Shown piece after piece: positions 1-11,334 of a DNA stretch of 64,000 nucleotides (position 1 is the first letter of the stretch; the number at the start of each line of letters is the position of its first letter). The position numbers and the translations under genes are program-made. The notes under the pieces are model-generated. The model was not told where the DNA came from, did no database searches, and was given only the letters and a program-made list of their open reading frames with translations. Origin of the DNA: Athripsodes cinereus (lineage: Eukaryota > Arthropoda > Insecta > Trichoptera > Leptoceridae); assembly GCA_947579605.1 (NCBI GenBank), contig OX388305.1:34671542-34735541 (forward strand), in the 5' to 3' direction.

Positions 1-1436
1 TAGTAGTTTCGAGTAGGTAGTAGACACTGCAAATTACAAAAATATGTTATTTCTAAAGACACTATGATATATTTTACTTAAGCTCTTTGCAGTATATGTA
101 GCATCAGTTAATATACGTCAGTATTTTTTTATAGACTCGCTCTGCTACCTACACTACGCCGCGGTGGCTATGTTAAATGACCACCATTTGTCAATGAAGA
201 TAGTGGTCTTAACAATGCAAGGAACCTTATTGCTAAATTACTTACTTACAGATTAAGACCTGAGATGGTCGACAATTTTTCTCAAGACTAATGGGACCAC
301 AAAATAATTTCACAACTTAAGCACCTACCTATACGTTAAATTAAGTCTTCTTGTATGTCTTTGAAATTCTTGGTTCAATTTGAATTTTTGTTATTTTTGT
401 TCATTACTTACTGACAATTAAAAACATATATTTTAGTTATAGTTCATTTGACTCATCAACTCTACACAATTTTTAACACCATAAATGGGATTGCACTTAA
501 AATTTAAAATTTGCGTACTTATTCCCTTTAGTTATAAATATCTATCCATGTTGATCAGCACGTCTAATGATTACAGAATACGACAAATGGAAAGTATGAA
601 AAATACACCAATATTTCGATACTAGTAGAGATGCTGAAAACAATAAAAAATAATCTTCTTCTTCTTTTTCCAAGTCAGTCCTTCAATGCTCAGGATCGTG
701 ACCACCATGACCCCAACCAAGGCTGTCTGGCTCACGTTTTATATGTCCGAAAAATATTAATATACGTCTCTGACATATTACAGACCGTCGAGTCTTTATC
801 TGGAGCTCAATCAAGATTGACACATTCATTCTGCGGGTTGTCCATGGTTGTTATGCATAGCAATCTTTTCCAACACCTTATCTCGAAAGCATCTATTCTG
901 TGTCTTTCATTGACTCTTAATAATCATTTCGGAAATTTAAAGAATAACGAAAAGCAATTAAGGAAAATTTAAACTTGCGGTATTTTTGAAGAAGCTGAGC
1001 TAATAAATCATTGAACTTATACCGTAACAAAATTGATCAAAAATATAACTTAGACGAATGCTCATTTTTGGAAATATCGTTAAGAAGTCAACATGAAACA
1101 TAATATATTGTTAACATAATAAACTGTCTGAGGATTAACATCCTTAGAATGTGCACTGTCATTACTTCCATTGATAAATTTTTACAATGATCGTTAACAA
1201 AAGAAAATTAATTATCCTACGTATAATACATGTACCTAGTAACTACTGTAGAGCAAGGAACTCCAAAGGATAATAATGTGAACAAACAAATTGCTTTTTC
1301 TCTGGCAGAACAACAATGCAGAGTGAAAAATGCATTAACTACAATTACAGAGGAGTTATCCCCGATGCAGATGTGTTCCAACCTAGAGTGATAAATGTCA
1401 AATTGATTATCATGATAATTCGTAGATTGCCTAGCC
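1..1436. other. AT-rich intergenic DNA, no gene recognised
   Basis: I see no coding exon. The only recognisable piece is a short LINE relic near 665-720, listed separately. The open frame at 631-972 overlaps that relic and has no recognisable protein. Confidence 0.6.
665..720 (-). mobile_element. RTE-type LINE 3' terminal relic
   Basis: Read on the minus strand this encodes the C-terminal pattern GGHDPEH followed by a stop. The 19.1-kb relic shows the related ending HDGYDPQD-stop. Only the last 15-20 codons are recognisable, so it is a dead fragment. Confidence 0.45.
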
Positions 1437-1636
1437 NNNNNNNNNNNNNNNNNNNNNNNNNNNNNNNNNNNNNNNNNNNNNNNNNNNNNNNNNNNNNNNN
1501 NNNNNNNNNNNNNNNNNNNNNNNNNNNNNNNNNNNNNNNNNNNNNNNNNNNNNNNNNNNNNNNNNNNNNNNNNNNNNNNNNNNNNNNNNNNNNNNNNNNN
1601 NNNNNNNNNNNNNNNNNNNNNNNNNNNNNNNNNNNN
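1437..1636. other. Assembly gap (200 Ns)
   Basis: There are exactly 200 undetermined bases, the usual scaffold placeholder for a gap of unknown or estimated size. Open frames crossing it are artefacts. Confidence 0.99.
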
Positions 1637-2008
1637 TTTTGGGATTGTTTCATTAGGTCTATATGGTGCTTAGAATAATTTGTAATTACTTATACAGGTG
1701 TCATATTTTCTTGGGAATATTTCTTCTAGCATAAACAGGGTGTTTAACATGGTGTTAGAAAAATTGAAAGAGTATAGGTATAAATAGAAAAATTTGTAAT
1801 AGTTTTGTTTTGAATTCTCAAATTTATATAGCGTACCGCCTTTTTGGAATTGTTTTTGTTTCTTTGAGGTTTCATCTTTGACGTAGAGTAAGCCTCTTCA
1901 GTTGATTTCAATAGCGAGTTATGCACTCAAATCTTTTCAGGCCAAAGATGAAACGGTAACTGATTTTATAATATTTCTAGTTTAGTAAGTAGTTATATAA
2001 TGCTCCCT
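1637..2008. other. AT-rich spacer, nothing recognised
   Basis: This stretch lies between the gap and the foldback element. No exon, RNA gene or repeat family was recognised. Confidence 0.5.
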
Positions 2009-2434
2009 TATAAATTGATTCAAACTAAAATAAGAACGTTTTTAAATTTTATAAACTAGTTCACTTGAACTTGATATTAGTTGTATATAATTCTAATAAG
2101 AAACAATTTTAGAGTTTATAGAATACCAATACGCCCTATTCTATTTTATTTTGAGTGTCCACTAACTAAAATAGGAACGTTCCAATTTTAGTTACGAGTA
2201 GTCTACATAAGTATTCTATAAACTCTAAAATTGTTCCTAATTAGAATTATATACAACAAATATCATATTTATTTAGAATACGATTTTTAGTTCAAGTGAA
2301 CTTGATTATAAAATTCTGGAAAGTTTTTATTTTGCTTCGAATCAATATAGAATAGGGGGTAATGTAGACTAACTAAAATTGGAACATTCTTATTTTAGTT
2401 AGTGCACACTAAAAATGAAATAGAGAAGAGGGTA
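2009..2434. repeat. Compound foldback element (overlapping inverted repeats)
   Basis: Arms at about 2009-2126 and 2211-2350 are inverted copies of each other; the right arm carries about 20 extra bases. A second inverted pair overlaps it: about 2133-2165 matches the reverse complement of about 2399-2434. Two short palindromes built on AACTAAAAT...ATTTTAGTT sit at 2162-2195 and 2368-2402. There is no coding capacity. This is most likely a foldback-type non-autonomous DNA element, possibly one copy inserted in another. I did not find a clear target duplication. Confidence 0.6.
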
Positions 2435-3256
2435 GTATGTTCTGTGTGGCCTGTGTAGGCATAGTCAGTAATGTAAAGTAATATAGAGAGTTTCTATTCT
2501 TTTTTTGAAATTTTCATTTGAATTTCGAATAAATCCAATATTTTGTTGATATTTGAATGAAACGACTCAAAGTACCAAGTATCAATCACTGATGATTGAC
2601 AGAGAAGTGAATATTTTTTGAATGACAGAGTACGAGATGAGAAATATACCATAGGTTTAAGTGCTGCTCGAGGACACAATATGAAAATATATACATAGAT
2701 GGATATCCTATCAAAATCATATTATTTATATTTCCCGATACGAATATGGAGGAAAAATATTTCGTAAAATAATTTTAGCTATAACTTAAAAAGAGGCTTT
2801 TACGAACATTTGTAAGAATATTTTTTATTAATATTATTTATAAATCAACTTCTATTATGCTTTATAATTCATTGTATCGTAATAGAAGTAATAATAATAA
2901 AGTATATTTTTGAAACATATGAAGTACAAATTTGATAACAATTATGAAAACGAATTACAGACATTACATACAAGACGTAGCAATTCAGACCTTCTGTACC
3001 TTTACGATTTAATAAACTCAAATATTGATGCATTTTTTGAACTCATATTCAAATATTGACTGTACAGACCTTTTAACAAACATTAATTTTAACATTCGAA
3101 CACACCTCTAAGTATAAAAAATACTAACACCGCTTATAACTCGCCATAACACCGATGCCTTACCACTTATGATAATTTGGAGAAAGTGATGTCCGTAGAC
3201 GTAATCTATACATAATGTCCAGGAGCCTTTCAAGGAGCCACATTAGACAGAAATGA
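2435..3256. other. AT-rich spacer, nothing recognised
   Basis: No plausible exon, tRNA-like box or repeat shared with the rest of the window was found here. Confidence 0.5.
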
Positions 3257-3345
3257 TATATTTGTTTAAATGATCTAGAGTTTGTGTGTTCACATTGTGA
3301 AAAGACATTTTAAACATATTTGTTATCAATAAAACACTGTTTTAC
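3257..3345 (+). repeat. Dispersed repeat, copy 1 (pair with 25360-25465)
   Basis: The segment around GTGTGTTCACATTGTGAAAA recurs in opposite orientation at about 25360-25465. The similarity extends roughly 80-100 bp. It is an unclassified interspersed repeat; only these two copies were seen. Confidence 0.5.
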
Positions 3346-3835
3346 TATTCACTATTTTTTTATATTTGTTTAAATTTATTTTTCTCTTTCTGTGTCTTGT
3401 ACTGTACTGGCAGTTTTAAAGGACCATAAAATCAAAGATGGGATGATTAAGCACAATAATTATGCTGAATATTTATTATACATACTATATTTTGTAAAAT
3501 TTTATTTGTTTGTTGCCCATCCAAAAAAAATAAAAAAAAATATCAACATATTATTATCAACAGTGAAAAAACTTGCTAGAAGTTATACGAAAAACAAATT
3601 TAGTACCTAGAACATAATTTCATTTGACATTATTTAATTTGTAAACCCGCTTCAATATCTAATTCTACTCTCACCTTCAGACAAATTAGATAGTGGATTT
3701 ATATATTTTAATAAAAATCTACAGAACTCTACCATTTTTATGTATTTGGGACGAAATACCACCACGAAAGACGTTTTGTTGCTCTGTTACAAAGGGATTC
3801 AGGAAAAAATCTCTTTTATAATCTCCTCTGCTTAA

Positions 3836-5195
3836 CCTTCTGCAGCTGACGTGCCTTAAATTTCACAAATTTACTGACGTGGTAGACTGTTGGACACCAT
3901 TTTAACGTCATTTTTTTTTTGTCAAACTAGTGTTAAATACCTAATTAACTGGTATTGTCTAAAAAATATATTCATATATTATATTTCTATTCAGTTAAAT
4001 GTAGAAAAGAACAACATTTTTCTGTTAATAACACCTAATAATATTGTTTTTGGTCAAAATTAGTTCGCAAAATCAACCGACTACTAAAAAAATATTTTTA
4101 AAATAACATAACTAAAAAATAACAACAACTTGCATTTATTATTAAAATTTACAATTAAAGTAATCATAGATAAAAATTTGAGTAAAATCTTATGGTCAAA
4201 TAAAAAAATACACAGCTTTAAGTTTTTACATTTTTTCTTGACATAGTTCACATTTTGGCTGTGAGCATGGCAGGCAAATCGGCTTGAAACAATCACAACA
4301 TATGTATTTGGTTTGTCTTTTTATTTTTGTTGTGCAAATATGGCAAAGCTTTCGTGCACTTGTAGAAGTAGATTGTGATTTTGGAGGTGCAAGAGGCAGA
4401 TTTTCGCCCATAACTCTGCTCACTGTTATTCGCAGTTCTCTTGGCAGTCTTTCATTATACGCTCGTGCCTTCATGTGATCTGATACTAAACTACGTGACA
4501 TATTCAATAAAAAAGGTACTTCTTTTCATTTAACTGTCACTATTATCACACGATTGATATAAAACAATTTATAGAAGCAAGAATATATCGAGCATTTTTA
4601 TCAATTTCATCCGCAAAAACCGAAAGGATGAAGCTGACCAATACCCATTAAGTAGGCACTTATTACCATTGACAAAATGTTTTTTGTAAATATTTTGATG
4701 TTGAATAAAGATTATTATTATATTATACGGAAGGGAGAAATAAAGGTGAAATACAGACCATCATCATCATCACTCTATAGGTATGCACCTGCAATTCAAA
4801 CCCGGCCATCGTCATGTACGCACCTATACACCGACGCATTATACCTACAACTATACATAACATACAAATAACATAATTTTACTATGAAATAACAACATCT
4901 AAAAACGGTCTTACTGACCTGTAGCCTGGGAGACACTATGGTTTTTTTTCAATTTTACTGACGTGGTAGATTCACAGACACATACCTTAACACTGACGTG
5001 GTAGACTAGTAGACACCTCCTTGCTGTAGCACAGAACCTACACTCATCTCAATCACTCATTGCTAACCGATCCCTCCACGTTGACGAAATATTAAGGTAC
5101 TAAGCGTGCCGGGATTGTAACTATAAATATATACATGTTAAGGACAATTTTGTGATATGTGGTGTCTGGTAGACTACCACCTCAGCTGCAGAAGG
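3836..5195 (-). mobile_element. piggyBac-like DNA transposon, internally deleted
   Basis: The element is 1360 bp and flanked on both sides by TTAA (3832-3835 and 5196-5199), the target duplication of the piggyBac superfamily. Terminal inverted repeats match perfectly for 14 bp (CCTTCTGCAGCTGA). The subterminal motif CTGACGTGGTAGA appears at about 3877, 4957 and 4993, and in inverted, slightly changed form near the right end. The only recognisable coding part is the transposase C-terminal Cys-rich domain (4226-4507, minus). At this size, compared with roughly 2-2.5 kb for autonomous elements, most of the transposase, including the catalytic Asp region, is missing. It is non-autonomous. Confidence 0.85.
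4226..4507 (-). pseudogene. piggyBac transposase C-terminal fragment (Cys-rich domain)
   Basis: This 93-residue open frame ends in a cross-brace-like cysteine pattern. It runs CHIC (residues 55-58), then YICCDC (68-73), PICLPC (76-81) and CELC (86-89). An Arg/Lys-rich stretch (KIKRQTKY) lies between the first two pairs. This layout is the hallmark of the C-terminal zinc-binding domain of piggyBac transposases, which helps bind the element ends. Residues 1-50 resemble the linker before that domain. The catalytic DDD core is absent, so the product cannot be a working transposase. It lies inside TTAA-bounded 3836-5195, which supports the assignment. Confidence 0.8.
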
Positions 5196-5480
5196 TTAAG
5201 ATGAGTTTGTTTGACATTGACGTATTGCATGGTAACCTATCCATTACATTAACGGAAAATTACAAGACACGTGGTTCATAAATGATAACGAAATTAAAAA
5301 AAAAATGAATAATCTTTTACGAAAACACTTAATACATTTCTCGTAGATAACTTTCCGCGCTCCATAGTATTTTCGAAGCCATAATTTTGAGAAATTAAAA
5401 TTTATTTGATATATTTAAATAGTTATAGGTAAAGTAATTTATTGAGTCGACGTTAATTTTGTAAATCTCCATGTTTTTAC

Positions 5481-5666
5481 ATGGAAAAAAAACACATTAT
5501 TGGTTTTAGTTTTACTAACAACACTTTAATGAGAGGTGAACTGGTTTCGACTTTTAAAGTCATTGTCAAACTAATGCTATTACATGCCGTGCATAAACCA
5601 AGAAAACCAAGTCACTACTCATTAATTTTTTTTAAGTGAAACTAAAACCAATTGTGTTTTTTCCAT
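5481..5666. repeat. Foldback MITE with about 33-bp inverted termini
   Basis: The ends are imperfect inverted repeats built on GGAAAAAACACA and TTGGTTTTAGTTT. The interior (about 5547-5578) holds a GGTTTCGAC-stem-loop-TTGTCAAA block that recurs inside the 12.1-kb foldback element. There is no coding capacity. No firm target duplication was seen. Confidence 0.5.
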
Positions 5667-5775
5667 ATACCTATATAATGTGTTTAGTGCATTGTATATG
5701 TGTGTATCGTCGCGTTAGTACCCATAATACAAGATTCATCTTAGTTTGGGACTAGCTCGATCTGTGTGAAATGTC

Positions 5776-5802
5776 TATGTATGTTATGTTATGTTATGTT
5801 AA
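5776..5802. repeat. (ATGTT)n microsatellite
   Basis: About four units of ATGTT are present. It is a simple repeat with no further signal. Confidence 0.8.
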
Positions 5803-5839
5803 AATATACAGGTATATGGGAAAACACACAATTGGTATG

Positions 5840-6030
5840 TTATTTTATTTATTTTATTTATTTATCTATTCACGGCCTGGGCCTTTTACATATAAATATT
5901 AACATAATTATAATAATGTACACAAACAGTATTTTTTTATTTTTTTTTATTTTTTTTATTTTTATTTTTATTTTTATTTTTTTTTTATTTATTATTGACA
6001 CACAACACATAAAATGGACAATAAAATAAG
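5840..6030 (-). mobile_element. LINE 3' end with (AATA)n tail, family L1e
   Basis: On the minus strand this ends in a GTAAAAGGC...GCCGTG box followed by an (AATA)n tail. The same 3' end recurs at about 22.2, 32.9, 44.0, 53.5 and 61.0 kb. Low-complexity T-rich DNA follows at 5930-5990. It is a 5'-truncated non-LTR retroelement end without coding sequence. Confidence 0.5.
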
Positions 6031-6864
6031 AACCACAAATGATAGGTACCTATATGTTATTTTATCGTGACCAACCCAATAAGTATTAATAAACTCATGA
6101 AAAATTGAAAATAGAAGTCTGTCAATTCCGACTTACATCACAATGCGTATGTGCGTACGTACAATACGTACATCAATGAGAGTAACAAAAAAAACCTTGG
6201 AATACGGTGACGGTTGTATTCAATGTATCCTGTTCTCTCTTTTCCTACGTGATTCTTGGTATGGTATACCTTGTTGAATGAAAATAATTGCTTGGAAATA
6301 AAATAAGTAAAGACGGATCTATCTTTCGCAATGTCATTTTGTCAGTATTAAACTTCTTGCGTAGTCTTGTTAATTAATGAAAAAATATGTTCTCTACTAC
6401 AACATACAATATGGCGTAACACGTAGGTGTTTGCTTAGTTTTACGCAAACTTTCCACAAATATACCTACCTTTATTGTAGAACTGTGAATTACTCCCGAT
6501 GCCATCGTAATCACAAATTTATTTTATTTATTTATTCCTTCAAAAACACACAACAGACAAAAACTATATATATTATATTATAATGAACAAGGTAGAAAAA
6601 AAATAAAAACTTTCACTCAGTCGTCATCCAAAAACCGTGCGTCACAATTAATTTACATTATTTCAATTTTTGTTCAATAATATGAAAAACACAAACACAC
6701 ACGCATTTTTAAAATCAATTTTTTTAGCAAAAAAATTAAGTTATCCAATTACAAAAATAAATCATTAGTTTATATAGATCTTCAGGATCATTGTCAGTTT
6801 TCTAAAGTATTGCTCCCCATAAATATTATAAATGGACAAAAAGGTAAACCTCAATTTCCAATGA
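6031..6864. other. AT-rich spacer, nothing recognised
   Basis: A short alternating palindrome (GTGCGTACGTAC) sits near 6150. No exon or family-level repeat was recognised. Confidence 0.45.
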
Positions 6865-7033
6865 GTTCATCGGTTGCTTGGAGGTAGAGTCTCGGCCTCG
6901 TGAACAAGGGGTCCGAGGATCGATACCAGGTGCCGGCAGACTCCCTTTTTACCACACAAGCTTTTAGTAGCTTACTGTGAAAGATGTATTAGGTTGTATT
7001 TGGGTTTATAACAAAACCCAGATATATCTTTAT
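6865..7033 (+). mobile_element. tRNA-derived SINE, family A, copy 1
   Basis: The head is tRNA-like: an A-box-like region near 6875-6890 and a degenerate B box (GGATCGATACC) near 6918. The family body follows, running from CACAAGCTTTTAG to AACCCAGATATATCTTT. Better copies at 45.6 and 63.3 kb have A box TAGCCTGGAGG and B box GGTTCGATCCC. The head is followed by a conserved 3' tail about 90 bp long. Confidence 0.8.
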
Positions 7034-7127
7034 AATAAAATAATCATACATCGAACCTACATTCACAACAAATATTTTTTTATTTGTATTATGGGTTAGA
7101 TGGAAGATATCATGCTTCAGCAATAAA

Positions 7128-7262
7128 TAATAATAATAATCAAGCTTTATTGACAGAACATAATAAAAAGTTTGTACAAGTAACACAAAATAAATAGAAA
7201 ACAGTGCTTTGTCAAATTGCGGACTTATTGCTGAGCAACATCTTCCAGCCAACATTTGAAAG
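7128..7262 (-). mobile_element. Retroelement 3' end with (ATT)n tail, family L2e
   Basis: On the minus strand a GGCTGGAAGATRTTGC-like start leads to a CAATAAAG-type end and an (ATT)n tail. Related ends occur at about 7.8, 18.6 and 22.4 kb. No coding sequence is visible. Confidence 0.45.
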
Positions 7263-7316
7263 AAGAAAAAAAAATACAAAAAAGAATAAATACTCAAATT
7301 AAAAATAAAAATGTAT

Positions 7317-7572
7317 CCCGTGGAGCACCCGGTAAAGAATTGGTCTCCCACTCCTCTGCGTAAGTTTTCGAGTGTCCTGTAAAAGGCAGGTGTTCGAAAA
7401 AATTAAGACATTTTACTTCTTAAATTCAGCGATGAGGCTTGCCACCCATCCTGAATGTCTTGATTTTATATTGGCACGAAGAGGACAGTTTGCGTGTTTC
7501 TTACATGCAGCTGATCTGCTGGCTACCCCACTTGTGGGATATGCCGTGATGGTATAGTAGTAGTAGTAGTAG
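7317..7572 (+). mobile_element. (TAG)n-tailed retroposon, copy 1
   Basis: This 256-bp copy starts at CCCGTGGAGCACCCGG and ends in (TAG)n. A near-perfect target duplication of 17 bp (TAAAAATAAAAATRTAT) flanks it at 7300-7316 and 7573-7589. Its 3' end (TACCCCACTTGTGGGATATGC, then GTATAGTAG) resembles the 3' end of the RTE LINE at 35100-36224. The open frames here are spurious. It is a non-autonomous retroposon, probably moved by the LINE. Confidence 0.85.
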
Positions 7573-7787
7573 TAAAAATAAAAATATATACAAGTAAATA
7601 CATACATACATAAAATATAAAAAGATATAAGAATAAATAGTTAATTAAGTAAATTAATTACGATGTCTGTGCAAAAGAGTGGGGAAGGGGAAAGGGAAGG
7701 AATCCTACCTAAACCGACCAAAGACAAAAAAGAAAAACCGAATAACTGTCAATGCCGTGAAATTTTATCTTTGAAAACTCGCCCATT

Positions 7788-7866
7788 GCAAAAAAATCAT
7801 GTGTTGTTATGATACCATGTTTTTTCTTTGTATACAAAGTTTGTGCAATAAAGATTATTATTATTA
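7788..7866 (+). mobile_element. Retroelement 3' end with (ATT)n tail, family L2e
   Basis: The segment runs CCCATTGCAAAAAAATCATG to GTGCAATAAAGATTATTATT. It is a plus-strand relative of the copy at 22340-22480. Confidence 0.45.
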
Positions 7867-8125
7867 TCACTATACACTTTTAACATTTAAATATATAACT
7901 AAATACAATGAATAGTACGTCTGATTTCAAAAATATTTTTCTTTTTCTCGTAACTGATTATTCGTATCGTTTGTTATTTTCTCTCTGTTATATTTTATTT
8001 TGATTATTGCCTATTATTTCAGTGCATTGCTATTCCATATAAATGAAGGATTGTAATACCATTCCTATTCGTAATAAGCTCGTACAACCTACTACTACAC
8101 CTAGTGGGAGCATTCTAGGAGACTA

Positions 8126-8161
8126 GCAGTCTTGAAAGCTCACTCGGTAGCTGTGGACGTG
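8126..8161 (+). promoter_or_regulatory. Candidate Inr + DPE core promoter
   Basis: GCAGTC at 8126-8131 matches the arthropod initiator TCAKTY at five of six positions, with A+1 at 8128. GGACGTG starts at 8155, exactly +28, where the downstream promoter element is required, and fits RGWYVT perfectly. No TATA box is seen about 30 bp upstream. The surrounding 8100-8210 is less AT-rich than its neighbours. It lies 345 bp upstream of the long first coding exon. The transcription start is inferred, not measured. Confidence 0.55.
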
Positions 8162-8472
8162 TTCGCTCGGAGCGTAGTTAGTTCCCGCGGTTCGGTTTTC
8201 TTGTTGCTTCAATCGTAATTGTAAACTTTCAAATTGTGTTCCGTTATTATTTTTTCAAAGACGCGAATTTTCACTGTGTTGTGGTTAGAGATAAAAATAC
8301 TTAATTTATTACGAAAGCGATAAAATTTAGAATCTTCAAACGATGTATTATAGTTATTTTAAAATTCTAACATAAATATGGATAATTTAAAAGATAGTTT
8401 TTCAAAATGTTCTCGAACTTTGTAGCCTAGATATATAATGAATGTTTTTTGATATAAGATAAATTATTCAAA
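8128..8472 (+). other. Predicted 5' leader with short upstream ORFs
   Basis: If transcription starts at 8128 and no intron interrupts, the leader is 345 nt. It holds at least four short upstream ORFs: 8343-8375, 8378-8425, 8438-8452 and 8442-8462. An in-frame stop at 8455-8457 precedes the main ATG. Such leaders often lower or regulate translation, but an unrecognised 5' intron could remove these ORFs. Confidence 0.45.
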
Positions 8473-9828
8473 ATGCAGCATCAAAGCAAAAAGCCATCGC
8501 CAACTGTTGGAAAGAAGACAAAAGATTCCAATAAAATTCGTCTTCCTCCGAAAGTTATAACTGTCAACAGAGATGTAGCTACAATGGTAGATGATATACC
8601 CCAGGCTGAAGAATGTACTAAGATGAAGGAGTGTGGGGATTGGGAAAGTCCTATTTGTGAAGTCCCCCCACATCCAAGACCTCGTACTTATAGTGACAGT
8701 TTCATAAAAAACACAAGCAAAGAACTCTTAGTGGGACAATCCTGTGAAGCCTGCGGCCATCCTTCTACTTCTGACTTTTCCTACCCATCTTGGAATAAGT
8801 CTTTTGAAACTGGTACTAGCCTCGATCTTTTGTGCAATTGTAATTCAGAAGAACTGTCATTTATTCCTCCGATACCAACGAAAGTTAGAGATGGCGCATT
8901 TAGCGATTTTCAAATGTTAAAAAGTGAAGATTTGTTCAAGAAATCATTCAACTCTTATCATCCCAGCTTAGATAGAAAACAAATTAAAGCTAGAAGCGCT
9001 GCTAGTTTTATTCCAAGACATATCGTATATGGTAATCCTAATAATTCTTCATTCGTTAAGAAAATCAAAAGAACTCTACCGTCGTTTATGAAAAATGGTT
9101 GCGACACTGCTGGGAAAAAACCGAACTTTTCATTGAGTGAAATACCAATGAATTTTTCACAAAGAAAATCTAACAGTCTAGTGAGACACTTCAAGGCACC
9201 AGAGCGATGTGATAGGGAAAGAGAATACAACGCTGATTGTGGTTTCACATCGTCAAGCTTCGATACCTCTGGCACTCGGTCAGATTTCGTTAATATGGAG
9301 ATGCCAGAAAAAATCGATTACCCAACGGATGTGAGATCGACGTTGGGGCAGAATACAAATTACAAAATAAAACCCAAGGGAGGGAAAGGTGAAATGACGG
9401 GAGTTCACAAAAATTCCACTACGTTAAATGTAAGCTCTATTAATATGGCATTAGAAGATAAATATTCCGATAGATTTAGTACAAAAATTGAAATGCCTCC
9501 TCGCAGGATAATGTCTTCCAGTGAATTATGGAAGGATCGAATGATACCAAATTACTCAATGTCAACGGAGCCAATTGTTTATACAAATTACGAAAGTGGA
9601 GATATACCGATGGGTGTCTTGGAAGGCGGGGGGTACGTGTGCGGAGGCACGGGGGGTGGAATGGAGACCAGACTGGATGCGAGGACGTTCCGCAGGGACG
9701 ACACAACAGAGTGTGATATGATTATGATGGAGACGAAACAAGATATGACAGCTTTCCACCATTGTTTGTGTGACAGCAACACGCAAAGTCATGACAATAA
9801 ATGTACCACGTCCTACTTCCACATACAG
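8473..9828 (+). CDS. Unrecognised protein, first coding exon (452 codons)
   Basis: The open frame starts at an ATG in good insect context (CAAAATG), 16 nt after an in-frame stop. It ends in HIQ at the consensus donor CAG|GTAAGC (9829), phase 0; the frame would stop only four codons later in the intron. I do not recognise the product. The visible part is hydrophilic and rich in Ser, Lys, Asn and Asp, without a signal peptide or membrane segment, so it looks intracellular. Cysteines cluster at C91/C94, C121/C123 and C431/C433/C444. Residues 385-397 are Gly-rich. RPRTYSDS (69-76) looks like a basophilic kinase site. GC content is higher than in the flanks, as expected for coding DNA. It could be a long cytoplasmic N-terminus of a larger protein whose folded domains lie in exons outside the window. 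Confidence 0.85.
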
Positions 9829-10710
9829 GTAAGCGTGTCGCTTTAATATCACCAGAAACATATTGCTAATGTCCCCACATTACCCAAAGCTATTGTTCTC
9901 ATCCACATGAAGCAAATAAATTGCCTAAATAATAATATGTATGGTATATACATATTAAAATAAAATGAAGGTATTCATCTACCTACAAGAACACAACTCA
10001 TTTGTCGCTAACATACGAACATTACATCACATTAGGATGTTTGAGTGCTGGCAAATTACAAACATACATACATTATACTCGTAGTAATATGTTGTAGGGA
10101 CTTTCGTGTCAAACAATATGTACAGATCTACCCATTTTCATAATATAAAGTTTCACACTCAATACGTTCTACGGATATATGTTTTATCTCTCAATACCTA
10201 CCCCACACACAAACAAAACGAACCTCCATACTTCAGAATAATAATGTGTAGACATTATAACAGTTGTATTATTTATACAGTAATTTAGATTATTATGAAT
10301 ATGACGAATCGTAATATCCACATTGAGTCTGAGAAATTACCTTGGTTTCATCAAGGCTTACGTGACATTTAGATATAGAATGTGAGATTGAAATAAATTA
10401 CTAGAGCGTATGACAATATAACATTGAACAAACATATGTACAATGGTACATATAATTTTTATTTATATATAATACCAATAAAGCAGTGGCGGGACAAGGA
10501 GTTTTATATAAGTACTAGTTACGTACTTACAAAATAGTCTTAGGATATAAAAATATGTTTACCATTCTCGCCGTATCATACAAGCACTAAGACATCCAGA
10601 ATGGGCGCCATACCTCATTGCTGTGTTTTAAATCAGGACAAACTTACATAAAGAGTAGGAGCTCTATTTTTTGCTAAATATTCCATGAACATGTGTAAAA
10701 TACAATAATT

Positions 10711-10765
10711 TACTTGTATTTATTTTATTTTAAAACAGTATACGGCAATCGCCTTTATAAGTATG
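10711..10765 (-). mobile_element. Degenerate LINE 3' end, family L1e
   Basis: A TTTATTTTATTTT run is followed by ACGGCAATCGCCTTTA, a decayed form of the GCCGTG...AAAAGGC end seen elsewhere in the window. Confidence 0.35.
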
Positions 10766-11334
10766 CAGATATTTTTTTCAGTATCACACTATCATTTAAC
10801 ACATGTACAAAACTATAAAAAACAAAAAAAAAACATAATTATTCTCCAGTTCAAGTCAAAAAATAAAATTCAAAATAGAAATTTAAATACAAATACAATA
10901 AATTAATTAAAAAATACATTCATTTACCATATACCCAAATCCATTAAATTTAATCATACATCCAATTATGATTAGAAGATATTAAAAAGTATTATCATAT
11001 TTTAATAACGAGAAATGTTTTGAAATGTGTCTTTTTGTGGAAAACCACTACAAGAAACAATTAGCCCATTCAGATTCCTAGGGCATGCGGTACATTTTTG
11101 CTTGCATGGAAGGCACGCCACTGCCGTGTATGTACATATAGCATGTTAATCAGGGATAATTTGAATTATTGTGTTTGTTTCTGCATTAATTTAGTATTTA
11201 CTATGGTACAAAATTATACAAACAATATCATAGTCTAAATACAACAAAAATCTATTTGAACAAATATAAACATCTTTGAAATGAATATAATTATTTAATT
11301 ATCAAGGTACTTGAAATACTTATCTATATCTCTC

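Noticed and set aside
1316..1678. Open frames on both strands across 1345-1678
   Set aside because: They run through 200 Ns and exist only because undetermined bases contain no stop codon.
5766..6029. Phe/Ile-rich ORF
   Set aside because: It is built from (ATGTT)n and T-rich low-complexity DNA plus a LINE tail.
7372..7607. 60-64-residue ORFs in the 7.3-kb retroposon
   Set aside because: The frames lie wholly inside a (TAG)n retroposon copy; equivalent frames in other copies are broken.
8464..9861. Minus-strand and alternate-frame ORFs over the first exon
   Set aside because: They are shadows of the 457-codon plus-strand frame, which has a start context, upstream stop and consensus splice donor.
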